DNA of 64,000 nucleotides from GCA-2686265 sp036010965 (GTDB lineage: Bacteria > Planctomycetota > UBA1135 > GCA-002686595). Positions 17,704 through 27,223 of the stretch are shown here, in pieces. The stretch's first letter is position 1. Every line of letters starts with the position of its first letter. Both the position numbers and the translations under genes were made by a program. The stretch is from assembly GCA_036010965.1 (NCBI GenBank), contig DASCMO010000017.1, positions 1-64,000 of the forward strand. Reading direction: 5' to 3'. The notes beneath the pieces are model-generated. The model worked only from the letters and a program-made list of their open reading frames with translations, was not told the origin of the DNA and ran no database searches.

Positions 17704-19104
17704 TCACACGGTGCGGCTGAATGTCGGCCGGTCATCGCCCTCGTGCTTCTCGCGCCAGTAGCGGTCGAAGCACATGGCCAGGTTGCGGACAAACAGCTCG
17801 CCGGTAGGCGTCGCCTTGACGCTCTCGCCGTCAAAGGTCGCCAGGCCCTCGTCCACGAGTGGCTCCAGGCGCCGCAGGTCCTCGGCGAAGGTCTCGGCGA
17901 AGTTGATCCCGAATCGGAGCTCGAGCGCCCGCACGTCGACCCCGAAGTTGCACATCAGCTCGTGGATCAGCGCGCGTCGCAGCTCGTCATCCTCGCTGCG
18001 CACGACCCCGCGCGCGACCGGCAGCTGGTCGCGTTCGATCGCAGCGCCGTAGTCCGAGAGCTTCTTCTCGTTCTGGACGTAGGCGCCCTGAACGTCCCCG
18101 ATGGCCGAGATGCCGAGGCCGATCACGTCATCGGCGGGGATGACCGCGTAGCCCTGGAAGTTGCGGCGCAGGCGCCCTTCGCGACGGGCACGCGCCAGCT
18201 CGTCGTCGGGGTGGGCGAAGTGGTCCATCCCGATGGGCTCATAGCCGGCATCGAGGAAGCGCTCGCGGGCCAGGGCGAAGAGACGGAGCTTCTGCTCGCG
18301 ATCAGGGAAGTCGCTCTCATCGAGCTTCTTCATGTGACCGCGAATCCAGGGCACGAAGGCGAAGGAATACACGGCCACGCGGTCGGGGCACAGTTCGATG
18401 GTGCGCTCAACGGTGTTCTCGAAAGAGCGCGACTCCTGGAACGGGAGGCCGTAGATCAGGTCGATGTTGATGCCCTTGAAGCCCCGTGCGCGGGAGGCGT
18501 CGAGCAGCGTGCGAGTGAGCTCCACCGATTGCACACGCGCGATCGCCTCCTGAACATTGGGTTCGAAGTCCTGCACGCCGAGGGAGATGCGGTTGAAGCC
18601 GTGCTCGGCGAGCACGGCGATGTGCTCGAGGCTCGTCACGCGCGGGTCGACCTCGACGGCGAGCTCGGCGTCGGAGGTGGGGGTGAAGGAGCGCCGCAGG
18701 TGGAGGAGAAGGCGTTCGAGCTCCTGCGGCGAATGGTAGGTCGGCGTGCCTCCGCCGAGGTGCAGCTGGGAGAAGCGGCGGCGGTGCGGGAGATGCTCTG
18801 CCACCAGGTCGATCTCTCGCTCGAGCAGCTGCAGATAGGGGGCGGCCTTGTGTTTGTGGGGCGTGATGATCACGTGACAGCCGCAGAACAGGCAGCGCGA
18901 CTCGCAGAATGGCAGGTGGAGGTAGAGCGAGAGCGGGGCGTCGCCCGCTGCGTCCGCCCGAGCCAGATGTCGGGCGTAGGTCTCGCGACCGACGCCCTCG
19001 TCGAACTCCACGGCCGTGGGGTAGCTCGTGTAGCGCGGCCCGGGCCGGTCGTGGCGGGCCAGCAGATCGGCGGTCAGGGTTCGGTCGATCGGTCGTTCGC
19101 TCAC
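17704..19104 (-). CDS. hemN: oxygen-independent coproporphyrinogen III oxidase
   Basis: Radical SAM enzyme that decarboxylates coproporphyrinogen III to protoporphyrinogen IX without oxygen. It has PRYTSYPTAVEF, the iron-sulfur motif CESRCLFCGC (the extra Cys after the triad is typical of true HemN rather than HemW), HLGGGTPTY, RISLGVQDF and DLIYGLPFQ. The C-terminal HemN domain is complete. GTG at 19104 overlaps the hemE stop as GTGA and gives 466 residues; the longer frame to 19272 lies inside hemE. Confidence 0.97.
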   Translation of the reverse strand: MSERPIDRTLTADLLARHDRPGPRYTSYPTAVEFDEGVGRETYARHLARADAAGDAPLSLYLHLPFCESRCLFCGCHVIITPHKHKAAPYLQLLEREIDLVAEHLPHRRRFSQLHLGGGTPTYHSPQELERLLLHLRRSFTPTSDAELAVEVDPRVTSLEHIAVLAEHGFNRISLGVQDFEPNVQEAIARVQSVELTRTLLDASRARGFKGINIDLIYGLPFQESRSFENTVERTIELCPDRVAVYSFAFVPWIRGHMKKLDESDFPDREQKLRLFALARERFLDAGYEPIGMDHFAHPDDELARARREGRLRRNFQGYAVIPADDVIGLGISAIGDVQGAYVQNEKKLSDYGAAIERDQLPVARGVVRSEDDELRRALIHELMCNFGVDVRALELRFGINFAETFAEDLRRLEPLVDEGLATFDGESVKATPTGELFVRNLAMCFDRYWREKHEGDDRPTFSRTV

Positions 19105-20132
19105 CGGGGGTCCTGCTCGCCGTGGACCACCTCGATCAGGGCCTCGATGCTCTCGAGCGGCGTCTCGGGATGGATCCCATGCCCGAGGTTCATCACGTGG
19201 CCGTGGGCCGGCAGCGCGGCCATGAGCGCCGAGGCCGCGCGCCTCGTCGCCTCCGGGCCGGCCAGCAGGCACGCGGGATCCAGGTTGCCCTGGAGGACCT
19301 TACCTGGACCCAGCTCGGCGCGCAGGGCCGCCAGGTCCGTTCGCCAGCAGAGCGCCAGACCCTCCGACGGCAGGAGCGCGCCGGTGCGAGCGAGGTGCGG
19401 CGCGCCGTTCAGGAAGGCGACCCGCGGCACGCCTGCGCGGCCGAGCTCGGTCAGGAGTGCCTCCATGTGCGGGCGCACGTGGGTCTCCCAGTCCGAGGCC
19501 TCGAGCAGCCCCGCCCAGGAGTCGAAGACCTGCAGGACGTCCGCGCCGGCGCGCCACTGCTCGAGCAGGAAGCTGGCCGAGAGCTGCGCGAGAGAGGCGA
19601 GCAGCTCGCCGAAGGTGAGGGGGTCCTCGCGCAGTAAGGCTCGCAAGCGCGGGAAGTCCTTGCCGCCGCGCCCGTCGACGAGGTAAGCGGCGATCGAGAG
19701 CGGGGCGCCTGCGAAGCCGATCAGGGCCGCGCGCCCGTCCAGTGCCGCTTTCACCTGTCTTAGGGTCGCGGGGACCTCGGGGGCGATCTCGGCGGCGTCG
19801 GGGATGCGCAAGGCCCTCACGGCCGCCGCGTCCCGCAGAGGTCGCTCCACGATGGGACCGGGATCGAAGCGCACATCGATCCCCATGGCGGCGACGGGAC
19901 TCATCAAGTCGGCGAAGACGATGGCCGCATCGAAGGGGAAGCGCTCCAGGGGCTGCAGGGTCACCTGGGCGGCGAGGTCCGGTGACGCGCACAGTTCCTC
20001 GAAGGAGACCTCGCGCCGCAGGGCGCGGTACTCGGGTAGGCAGCGCCCGGCCTGGCGCATGATCCACAACGGTCGCCGCTCGGTCCGCTCGCCCCGCAGG
20101 ACGCGCAGTAGGAGATCGTTCGAATCGCTCAT
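19101..20132 (-). CDS. hemE: uroporphyrinogen decarboxylase
   Basis: Removes four carboxyl groups from uroporphyrinogen III to give coproporphyrinogen III; cytosolic. The 343 residues show RPLWIMRQAGRCLPEYR near the N-terminus, FPFDAAIVFADLMSP (substrate-binding Asp), GFAGAPLSIAAYLVDG, VFDSWAGLL and NLGHGI near the end. The ATG overlaps the stop of the response-regulator gene (ATGA), tying it translationally to the two-component pair. Confidence 0.97.
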   Translation of the reverse strand: MSDSNDLLLRVLRGERTERRPLWIMRQAGRCLPEYRALRREVSFEELCASPDLAAQVTLQPLERFPFDAAIVFADLMSPVAAMGIDVRFDPGPIVERPLRDAAAVRALRIPDAAEIAPEVPATLRQVKAALDGRAALIGFAGAPLSIAAYLVDGRGGKDFPRLRALLREDPLTFGELLASLAQLSASFLLEQWRAGADVLQVFDSWAGLLEASDWETHVRPHMEALLTELGRAGVPRVAFLNGAPHLARTGALLPSEGLALCWRTDLAALRAELGPGKVLQGNLDPACLLAGPEATRRAASALMAALPAHGHVMNLGHGIHPETPLESIEALIEVVHGEQDPR

Positions 20133-20857
20133 GCGTCGCTCCCTGGTGCGCGAGTGAAGCGATAGCCCACCCCGCGTTCGGTGTGGAAGTGAAAAGGCCG
20201 CTCTGGATCGCGCTCAAAGCGCTTGCGCAGGCGCACGATGAAGTTGTCGATGGTGCGCGTGGAGGGGAAGACGTCATAACCCCAGACCGTCTCCAGGATC
20301 GCCTCGCGCGAGACCACCTCGCCGTCGCGCTCGGCCAGGCAGCGCAGGATCATGGCTTCCTTGTGGGTCAGGTGCTGTTCCGTGCCGTCCCAGGAGCGTC
20401 CGCGGTAGGTGGAGAAGTCGAGCTGGTTGTCGCCGAAGGCGATCGTCTCCGCGCGCCCGTCGCCGCGCATCCATGCGCCGCGGCGGACTATGGCCGAGAC
20501 ACGCGCAAGGAGTTCGCGCAGGGCGAAGGGCTTGGGTAGGTAGTCGTCGCCACCGGCTTCGAGGCCCTCGATGCGATCGTCCACGCCGCTCAGGGCGGTC
20601 AGAAAGAGGATCGGCACCTCGTCGCCGCGCTCGCGCAGAGCGCGGCAGACCGCGAGGCCGTCCATGCCGGGCATCATCACGTCCAGGAGGATCAGGTCCC
20701 AGGTCTCGGCCGTGGCGCGCTCCAGGGCCTGCGGTCCGTCGTGGGCGACGGCTACCTGGTACCCCTCGGCCTTGAGGTTCTCGGCGATGCCGAGGGCCAG
20801 GTTGCGCTCATCGTCCACGACCAGGATGCGCGTGTCCGTACGCCTCGCCTCGCTCAT
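20129..20857 (-). CDS. OmpR/PhoB family response regulator
   Basis: Transcription regulator partner of the adjacent histidine kinase. From ATG at 20857, residues 1-120 form a receiver domain: VVDDE acidic pocket, phospho-acceptor Asp59 in LILLDVMMPG, FLTALSG, and Lys in YLPKPF. The C-terminal winged-helix domain has LTHKEAMILRCLAERDGEVVSR, WGYDVFPSTRTIDNFIVRLRKR and the GVGYRF end. Four-base overlaps link it to the kinase upstream and hemE downstream. Its target is not known; the setting inside the heme genes suggests a role in heme or redox control (inference). Confidence 0.95.
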   Translation of the reverse strand: MSEARRTDTRILVVDDERNLALGIAENLKAEGYQVAVAHDGPQALERATAETWDLILLDVMMPGMDGLAVCRALRERGDEVPILFLTALSGVDDRIEGLEAGGDDYLPKPFALRELLARVSAIVRRGAWMRGDGRAETIAFGDNQLDFSTYRGRSWDGTEQHLTHKEAMILRCLAERDGEVVSREAILETVWGYDVFPSTRTIDNFIVRLRKRFERDPERPFHFHTERGVGYRFTRAPGSDA

Positions 20858-21954
20858 GCTCGTCCCTGCCCTTCGGCCGCCGCGGGCCACCAGAAGCGGA
20901 ACACAGCTCCCTCGCCCTGCCCGTCGCTCTGGGCCTCGATCCTCCCGCCCGCGCTCTCAACGAAGTGCTTGACGATGAACAGCCCCAGGCCGGAGCCCTT
21001 CTTCTCACGCCGCAGTTCGTCGCCGGTGCGGTAGAACTTGTCGAACAGGCGGCGCGCCTCGCGCGGGTCGAACCCCACGCCGTCGTCGCTCACCTCGCCC
21101 CACACCTCTCGCCCTTCGGCGGCGGCGCGGATGCGCACCGAGCCCCCGCCGGCAGCGGCCGCGGCGTCGATGGCATTGTGGATCAGGTTCGACAGGACGG
21201 TGTGGAGTGCCGTCCTGTCGGCGTTCAGCCAGAGTCCCTCGGGCACCTCGTCCACGAGTTCCACGCCGCGCGCCGCGGCGCGCGGGCCGCTCTCCTCGAG
21301 GGAGGAGCGCAGGGCTGCGGCGAGGCAGACGCGCTCGGGTGAGAAGACCAGGTGGCCTTCCTCGATCTCTCCCGCGTCGAGGATGTTGGTGACGGTGGCC
21401 TCCAGCCTTCCCACGTCCTCGACCATGCGCGCCGAGAGGGTCGCGAGGACCTCGCCCTCGGGGCGGCGCAGCGCCAGGGTCTCCGCGGCGAGCCGCAGGC
21501 TGGCCAGGGGGCTCTTGAACTCGTGCGAGACGGAGGCGAGGAAGTTGTTCTGACGCCGGGACAGCTCCGCCCGCTGGCGCAGGGAAGCGCCGATGACTCC
21601 CATGCCGCACAGCAGCACCAGCAGGAAGAAGGAGCCCTCCCAGCCGTAGCGATTGATGCGGCGATGCCGGGCGTGATCCAGTTCGGCGGCGTGCGCGGGG
21701 TCGAGGACGGTGCCCTCGACTCCGCGCTGCAGGCGTGGAAAGAGCTCGTGCACCTTCGCCCACGCGACGCCGTTGTTCAGCAGTGCGTCGGCGGCGCGCG
21801 CTTGTTCGGCGTAGCGCTCTAGGGTGTCGGCGTTCACGGCTTGCGTGTAGGTGGACTGGTCGATGACCCAGTAGGCGGCCTGGGCGAAGCACAGGACGAG
21901 CAGGCCGCCGATGGCGATCTGCACTCCACGTGATGCGCCCCGCGAGCCCCTCAT
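20854..21954 (-). CDS. sensor histidine kinase
   Basis: Membrane histidine kinase. One hydrophobic helix at about residues 11-32 and a second near 105-125 bracket an 75-residue extracytoplasmic region of no recognised fold. This region is rich in Arg and His (LDHARHRRINRYGW). The cytoplasmic part has the H-box SVSHEFKSPLASLRL, N-box HTVLSNLIHNAIDA, DDGVGFDP, FDKFYR and GSGLGLFIVKHF. No PAS or HAMP domain was seen. It sits between hemL and its response regulator with ATGA overlaps on both sides. The ligand is unknown; heme or a pathway intermediate is a guess. Confidence 0.94.
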   Translation of the reverse strand: MRGSRGASRGVQIAIGGLLVLCFAQAAYWVIDQSTYTQAVNADTLERYAEQARAADALLNNGVAWAKVHELFPRLQRGVEGTVLDPAHAAELDHARHRRINRYGWEGSFFLLVLLCGMGVIGASLRQRAELSRRQNNFLASVSHEFKSPLASLRLAAETLALRRPEGEVLATLSARMVEDVGRLEATVTNILDAGEIEEGHLVFSPERVCLAAALRSSLEESGPRAAARGVELVDEVPEGLWLNADRTALHTVLSNLIHNAIDAAAAAGGGSVRIRAAAEGREVWGEVSDDGVGFDPREARRLFDKFYRTGDELRREKKGSGLGLFIVKHFVESAGGRIEAQSDGQGEGAVFRFWWPAAAEGQGRA

Positions 21955-23243
21955 CGCGCTTCCCCGCTCTCGCCCAGGACCTGCTTAAGGGCGTCCTCCA
22001 GGCGTTCGACGTGTTCATACTCGTGGGCCAGGGAGAGGAAGCCGACCTCGAAGGCCGAGGGAGCCAGGGCCACGCCGCGGGACAGCAGGCCGTGGAAGAG
22101 CTCCCGATAGCGCGTGGCGGCCACGGGCTCGATGGCGTCGGCGCGGCGCGGGGCTTCACCCTCCTGGAGCGAGAGCCAGAAGATCGAGCCGACGCGCACG
22201 AGCCGTGCGGGCAACCTCCCAGCCTCCAGAATCGGGGTCAGGCGCTCCTCGAGGAAGCGCCCCAGGTCCTCGAGGCGCGTCCAGCCGTCCTCGCGTTCGA
22301 GCACGTCGAGGGTTGCCAGGCCGGCCGCCATGGCCAGGGGGTTTCCCGAGAGGGTCCCCGCCTGATACACGTCGCCTTCCGGTGCCAGGTGGTCCATCAG
22401 CTCGGCCCGGCCGGCGAAGGCCCCGACCGGCAGGCCGCCGCCGATCACCTTGCCGAAGGTCGCCAGGTCGGGCTCGAGGCCCAGGAGCTGGGCGGCGCCG
22501 CCGCGCGCGAGGCGGAAACCGCTGATGACCTCGTCGAGGATCAGTAGCGCTCCCTGCTCGCGCGTCTGGCGCGCGACATCGGCCAGGAACTCGCGCCGCT
22601 GGATGAGCAGCCCGCAGTTGGCGGGAACCGGCTCGATGATGACGGCGGCGATGCGCTCGGAGTGGGCGGAGAACAGGTCGGCGAGGCCTCGCTCGTCGTC
22701 GAGGTCGCAGACCAGGGTCTGGCTGGCGAAGGCCTCGGGGACGCCGGCCGAAGAGGGGCGGGCGAAGGTCGCCAATCCCGAGCCCGCCTGCACCAGGAGG
22801 TGGTCCGCGTGGCCGTGGTAGCAACCGGCGAACTTGACCACGAGGTCGCGGCCGGTGACGCCGCGCGCCAGGCGAATGGCGCTCATGGTGGCCTCCGTCC
22901 CCGACGAGACGAAGCGCACCTTCTCGATCCCCGCGTAGGCGTCGATCACGCGCTCGGCGAGAGCCGCTTCGCCCGGGCAGGGCGCACCGAAGGTCGTCCC
23001 CCGTTCGCAGGCGTCGTGCAGGGCGCTCAGCACTTCCGGGTGGGCGTGGCCGAGGATCAGCGGCCCCCAGGAGCCGACGAAGTCGAGCAGGCGTTCGCCG
23101 TCGACATCGACAAGCTCCGCGCCCGCGCCGGCGGCGATCACCCGCGGAGTTCCGCCCACGGCCCCGAAGGAGCGCACCGGTGAGCTCACACCGCCGGGGA
23201 GGGACTCGAGGGCGCGCGCGAAAGCTCGCTCGTTGGCGGTCAC
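21951..23243 (-). CDS. hemL: glutamate-1-semialdehyde 2,1-aminomutase
   Basis: PLP enzyme turning glutamate-1-semialdehyde into 5-aminolevulinate, the second step of the C5 route. It has ALESLPGGVSSPVR, FVGSWGPLILGHAHP, FVSSGTEATMSAIRLARG, GCYHGHAD, LLILDEVISGFR and the PLP-lysine block FGKVIGGGLPVGAFAG. 430 residues is the normal length. ATG overlaps the hemB stop and its own stop overlaps the histidine-kinase ATG. Confidence 0.97.
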   Translation of the reverse strand: MTANERAFARALESLPGGVSSPVRSFGAVGGTPRVIAAGAGAELVDVDGERLLDFVGSWGPLILGHAHPEVLSALHDACERGTTFGAPCPGEAALAERVIDAYAGIEKVRFVSSGTEATMSAIRLARGVTGRDLVVKFAGCYHGHADHLLVQAGSGLATFARPSSAGVPEAFASQTLVCDLDDERGLADLFSAHSERIAAVIIEPVPANCGLLIQRREFLADVARQTREQGALLILDEVISGFRLARGGAAQLLGLEPDLATFGKVIGGGLPVGAFAGRAELMDHLAPEGDVYQAGTLSGNPLAMAAGLATLDVLEREDGWTRLEDLGRFLEERLTPILEAGRLPARLVRVGSIFWLSLQEGEAPRRADAIEPVAATRYRELFHGLLSRGVALAPSAFEVGFLSLAHEYEHVERLEDALKQVLGESGEAR

Positions 23244-24238
23244 AGCCAGGCTCCCGCCAGGGCCTCGCGGGCGTGGTAGGTGAGGATCACATCGGCCCCG
23301 GCGCGCGCCATGGCGAGCAGGTTCTCGCGTACCACCGCCGGTTCGTCCAGCCAGCCGCGCTCGGCGGCGGCCTTCACGGCGGAGTACTCCCCCGAGACGT
23401 TGTAGGCCGCCACGGGCAGGCGCGTGACCTCACGCACGCGGCGGATGATGTCCAGGTAGGCGAGGGCCGGCTTGACCATCAACATGTCGGCGCCCTCGGC
23501 CTCGTCCAGCAAGGCCTCGCGTTCGGCCTCGCGGGCGTTGCGCACGTCCATCTGGTAGGTCTTTCGGTCGCCCTCGCCCGGCGCGCAGTCGGCCGCGTCG
23601 CGGAAGGGCCCGTAGTAGGCCGAGGCGTACTTGACCGAGTAGGAAAGGAGGCCTGTCTGCTCGAGGCCGCGGGCGTCGAGGGCCGCCCGGATGGCGGCCA
23701 CGCGACCGTCCATCATGTCCGAGGGCGCGACCATGTCTGCTCCCGCCTCGGCGTGTATGACAGCCATTTCGGCCAGGAGTGGCAGGGTGGCGTCGTTGGC
23801 CACGTCGCCCCCGTCCAGCACGCCGCAGTGACCGTGGTCGGTGGTGGCGCACAGGCAGACATCGGTGATCACCAGCAGGTCCGCGCCGAACTCGCGCTTG
23901 AGGGCAGCCACGGCCTGCGGTACGGCGCTCTCAGTGTCTCGCGCGAGACTGCCCGTGGGGTCCTTGCGTCCGTCGCCGGCGAGGCCGAAGAGCAGTACGC
24001 TGCGCAGGCCGAGTTCGAGGTCCGAGGCCACCGTCCGCAAGAGCGCCTCGCGGCCGGTGCGGGAGATCCCGGGCATCGAGGGGATGGGCTCCACGGTGCG
24101 CTCGTCGGGGAGCACGAAGTGGGGCATGACCAGGCGCGAGGCGTCCAGGCGGGTCTCGCTCACGAGGTCGCGCAGGACGGATCCGCGCCGCAGGCGGCGG
24201 GGTCGGCTGAGAAGGGGATCGGGGTCGGGCTGGCTCAT
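23240..24238 (-). CDS. hemB: porphobilinogen synthase (5-aminolevulinate dehydratase)
   Basis: Condenses two 5-aminolevulinate molecules to porphobilinogen. Schiff-base lysine regions YSVKYASAYYGPF and MLMVKPALAYLD are present. The DVCLCATTDHGHCG segment has the cysteines of a zinc-binding type active site. RPRRLRR at the start and YNVSGEYSAVKAA are further family blocks. 332 residues. Linked by four-base overlaps to hemD upstream and hemL downstream. Confidence 0.97.
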   Translation of the reverse strand: MSQPDPDPLLSRPRRLRRGSVLRDLVSETRLDASRLVMPHFVLPDERTVEPIPSMPGISRTGREALLRTVASDLELGLRSVLLFGLAGDGRKDPTGSLARDTESAVPQAVAALKREFGADLLVITDVCLCATTDHGHCGVLDGGDVANDATLPLLAEMAVIHAEAGADMVAPSDMMDGRVAAIRAALDARGLEQTGLLSYSVKYASAYYGPFRDAADCAPGEGDRKTYQMDVRNAREAEREALLDEAEGADMLMVKPALAYLDIIRRVREVTRLPVAAYNVSGEYSAVKAAAERGWLDEPAVVRENLLAMARAGADVILTYHAREALAGAWL

Positions 24239-24960
24239 GAGCGGCAGTCGGGAGGCTGGTGGGCGGCGTCCAGGGAACGCCAGGCGTGAATCATGGCGGG
24301 CAGGTCACGACCGGCGGCCTCCGCCGCCACGGTCAGGCCCGCGGCCTGGGCCGCCGCGCTGGTCGCGGGGCCGAGGGTGACGACCGCGACTGTTGCGGGC
24401 AGGTCGGTCTGGGCCATGAGGCCCTCCACGGCCGAGGGACTGGCCAGGAAGACCGCGTCCGCCTCTACCTGCGCGCGCGTCCCCGATGGCACCGCCGGAT
24501 AGGTACGGTAGACGGGAACGAGCACGCACTCCACCCCTCGGGTGGTCAAGCCGTCGCGAAGGTCCGGAAGGCCATCCTGGGCTCCCGCCAGCAGGATCCG
24601 CTCACTCGCGCACTCGGCGAGGGCGACGGCCAGGGAGTGCCCGGTCTGTTCGGGGGCGACAAGGTCGCAGTGGCCGAGGAGCGCACGCGCCGCGTCGGCG
24701 CTGGCCGCACCGACGGCGGCGACCGAGACGCCGTCGGGCAGGCCCCCTGGCGCGAGCGCCGCGACGGCCCTCGCGCCGCGCCGCGAGGTGAGGGCCAGCC
24801 AGTCGCAGCGAGCGAGCTCAAGCGCGAGGAGGGCGGCGCTCTCGGGGATCGGCTCGCAGCGGATGCAGGGGAGCTCAACGGGCTGTAAGTCCGCCGCGCG
24901 CAGGTCCTCGGCCCAGCGTGCGTTGTCCTCGACGCTGCGCGTGATCAGGATGCGCTTCAT
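24235..24960 (-). CDS. hemD: uroporphyrinogen-III synthase
   Basis: Cyclises hydroxymethylbilane with ring-D inversion. This family is poorly conserved; the call rests on the MKRILITR start, WLALTSRRGARAV, ILLAGAQDGLPDLRDGLTTRG, PVYRTYP, VFLASPSAVEGLM and TLGPATSAAAQAAGL, all in the expected order across 241 residues. Its position between hemC and hemB is strong support. ATG at 24960 overlaps the hemC stop (ATGA); the longer frame to 25335 lies inside hemC. Confidence 0.92.
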   Translation of the reverse strand: MKRILITRSVEDNARWAEDLRAADLQPVELPCIRCEPIPESAALLALELARCDWLALTSRRGARAVAALAPGGLPDGVSVAAVGAASADAARALLGHCDLVAPEQTGHSLAVALAECASERILLAGAQDGLPDLRDGLTTRGVECVLVPVYRTYPAVPSGTRAQVEADAVFLASPSAVEGLMAQTDLPATVAVVTLGPATSAAAQAAGLTVAAEAAGRDLPAMIHAWRSLDAAHQPPDCRS

Positions 24961-25889
24961 GCCGATCGTTCCTCGCATGCCAGCAGGGCCTCGTGCACGC
25001 GCGCAGCCAGGCCCTCGGGACCGTCTCCGGCCACCTGGGCCCGCCGCAGGCGATCGTCCAGATCGAGCACCGCGCGCAGCACCAGGCGCCCGGTCCGCTC
25101 CTCGCTGCAGTGCGCGCCGAAGGGCGCGTCGCAGCCTGCCTGCACCAGGCGCAGTAGCTCGCGCTCGACCTCGACGACGCGCCGCGTGGGCGCGTCGTCG
25201 AGGTCGGCGACCGCCGCGTGTGCCGCGTTCCCGCTCTGCACTTGCAAGGCGAGGGCACCCTGGGACGGAGCCGGCACGAAGCGTTCGGGATCGAGGCGCC
25301 GCTCGACGAGATCGTCGCGTCGGAGTGTTTCGCACTCCCCGCGCTCGGCCGCCGCGTCGAGGCGGTCGAGGCCAGCGGCGGCCAGGACGATGGCGTCGAG
25401 GTCTCCCTCCTGCAATCGTCGCACGCGCGTGGGGACGTTGCCGCGCAGGGGGGCGATGCGCAGGTCGGGGCGCTCCTCGCTCAGCAGGACGCGGCGGCGG
25501 GCGGCGGAGCTGCCCACCCGTGCTCCGTCGATCAGGGGCAGGCCGGGGGCGTCGGCGGCGTGGGCCTCGGGACGGATCAGCAGGCGGTCCGCCGCGTCGG
25601 CGCGCGGGGGGACGGCGGCGATGGTCAATCCCCTGGGAGAGTCCCCGGGGAGGTCCTTGTAGGAGTGCACGGCGAGATCCACGCGCCCTTCAGCGAGCGC
25701 ACGCTCGATCTCGCTCACGAACACACCCGGAGGGCCGATGCTGGCGAAGGGACTGACCTGGTCGGCGTCGCCGTGGGTCTCGATCGGTACGAGCTCGATC
25801 CGATGCCCGCGCGCTTCGAGCTCCTTCTGGACCCAGCGCGCTTGCACCAGAGCCAGGGCCGATGCGCGCGTTCCGATGCGCAGCTTCAC
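24957..25889 (-). CDS. hemC: hydroxymethylbilane synthase (porphobilinogen deaminase)
   Basis: Polymerises four porphobilinogens into hydroxymethylbilane on a dipyrromethane cofactor. Motifs: RIGTRASALALVQA, VDLAVHSYKDLPG (catalytic Asp in the usual HSxKDLP), IGSSAARRR-like ARVGSSAARR, LRGNVPTR, PAPSQGALALQ and the cofactor-attachment Cys in LVQAGCDAPFG. 310 residues. Overlaps hemA upstream by four bases and hemD downstream by four. Confidence 0.97.
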   Translation of the reverse strand: MKLRIGTRASALALVQARWVQKELEARGHRIELVPIETHGDADQVSPFASIGPPGVFVSEIERALAEGRVDLAVHSYKDLPGDSPRGLTIAAVPPRADAADRLLIRPEAHAADAPGLPLIDGARVGSSAARRRVLLSEERPDLRIAPLRGNVPTRVRRLQEGDLDAIVLAAAGLDRLDAAAERGECETLRRDDLVERRLDPERFVPAPSQGALALQVQSGNAAHAAVADLDDAPTRRVVEVERELLRLVQAGCDAPFGAHCSEERTGRLVLRAVLDLDDRLRRAQVAGDGPEGLAARVHEALLACEERSA

Positions 25890-27223
25890 GGCGGATCTTC
25901 TTCGTCAGGCGGCAGGGCCGCGAGCACGCGTTCGGTGTCCAGGGCCGCCCCGAGCTTGCGTGCGAGGTCGCGCTCGGCGCCGGAGAGGAAGGCGCTCAGG
26001 GCTTCGGGCCCGGCCTGCAGGGCGACCTCTCGCAGGCCGCGGCTGGAGAGGTGGGCGAACCGCCGAGCGAGAGCCTCGGCCCAGCGCCGCACGGCGCTCG
26101 CGCCTTCGGGGTCGAGGTCGCCCAGTCCCCGGCGCAGCAGGTCTTCGACCCCGGCCAGAGCGGTCTCGCGGTAGTGATCATGCAGGATCGTGACGACGGA
26201 CTCGACCGAACGCAGACCCAGGCGGCGGTGCACGCGATCGAGGGCATCGTCCACCAGGGCCCGCGCGTCCGCCGAGTCGCGCCGCCGCTGTCGCTGGTTA
26301 CCGGCCGCGGCGGCGTTGATCTCCTCCATGCCCACGCGCTCGAACCCGAGGGCGCGGGCTGCTTCGGGGGCGATGTCGGGAGGCAGGGCCAGGTCCACCA
26401 GGAGCGGGAGGCGCCCGCGGCTGGCGCGGGCCAGGGCGATGAGGTCGGCCTGGTCGAGGATGGGGAGCGGGGCCCCGGTGGCGGAGACCACGACCGCCAG
26501 CGCATCGGGATCCGTTCGGAACTCCGCGAGTGGGCGCGGTCGGGCGTCGATGCCGAGCTCGCGCGCCGCGCGCGTCGCGCGCTCGACCGTGCGGTTCACC
26601 CACACGAGCGGCCGCCCGCACTTCGCCAGGCTCTCGGCGCAGCGGCGCGTCATGGGGGACACGCCGATCAGGGCTACCGGTCCGCGCGTGGCATCGATCC
26701 GCTCCAGGGCCAGCTCCGCCAGGGAGGTGCGGCCGAGGCCCAGACCGCTTTGGCGGCGCACGCGGCGGGCGACCTTGAGAGCCTCTTCCCACAGGAAGGA
26801 CACCCGCCGCCCGGCGAGTCCCAGGCGGCGCGCTTCCTCCAGAGCCGCTCGCACCTGCCCGGCGATCTCGGTCTCTCCCAGGCGCGCCGAGTCCAGGCCG
26901 GCCGCCACCAGGAAGAGGTGCTCGACGGCTCCCTCGCCGGCCCAGGCGCGCAGGGTGCGCTCGGCCTCGCCGGGCTGGGGCTCCCGTCCGGCGAGGGCGA
27001 GGAAAGCCCGGCGTCGCATGGTCGCTGCGGGGGTCGGCTCTTCGGCCACGAAGCACAGTTCCACCCGGTTGCAGGTGGCCAGGTAGCACAGCTCCTTTGC
27101 ACCCATGGCGTGCGCCATGGCGGGCAGGCGTTCAGAGCGCCGCTCGCTCGGCAGGGTGAAGCGCGAGATGGCCTCTTCCCCTCCGTGGCGCCAGTCGAGG
27201 CCGACGATTCCGATGCGATTCAT
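25886..27223 (-). CDS. hemA: glutamyl-tRNA reductase
   Basis: Reduces glutamate charged on tRNA-Glu to glutamate-1-semialdehyde with NADPH, the usual control point of the C5 pathway. ATG at 27223 begins MNRIGIVGLDWRH. Catalytic Cys51 lies in YLATCNRVEL; LFLVAAGLDSARLGETEIAGQV and an NADP-binding part (ALIGVSPMTRRCAESL, WVNRTVERA) follow, then the dimerisation helices. The usual GLDS-MVLGE-type block reads GLDSARLGE. 445 residues. The open frame to 27280 adds nothing conserved. It follows hemH after 101 bases. Confidence 0.95.
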   Translation of the reverse strand: MNRIGIVGLDWRHGGEEAISRFTLPSERRSERLPAMAHAMGAKELCYLATCNRVELCFVAEEPTPAATMRRRAFLALAGREPQPGEAERTLRAWAGEGAVEHLFLVAAGLDSARLGETEIAGQVRAALEEARRLGLAGRRVSFLWEEALKVARRVRRQSGLGLGRTSLAELALERIDATRGPVALIGVSPMTRRCAESLAKCGRPLVWVNRTVERATRAARELGIDARPRPLAEFRTDPDALAVVVSATGAPLPILDQADLIALARASRGRLPLLVDLALPPDIAPEAARALGFERVGMEEINAAAAGNQRQRRRDSADARALVDDALDRVHRRLGLRSVESVVTILHDHYRETALAGVEDLLRRGLGDLDPEGASAVRRWAEALARRFAHLSSRGLREVALQAGPEALSAFLSGAERDLARKLGAALDTERVLAALPPDEEDPP

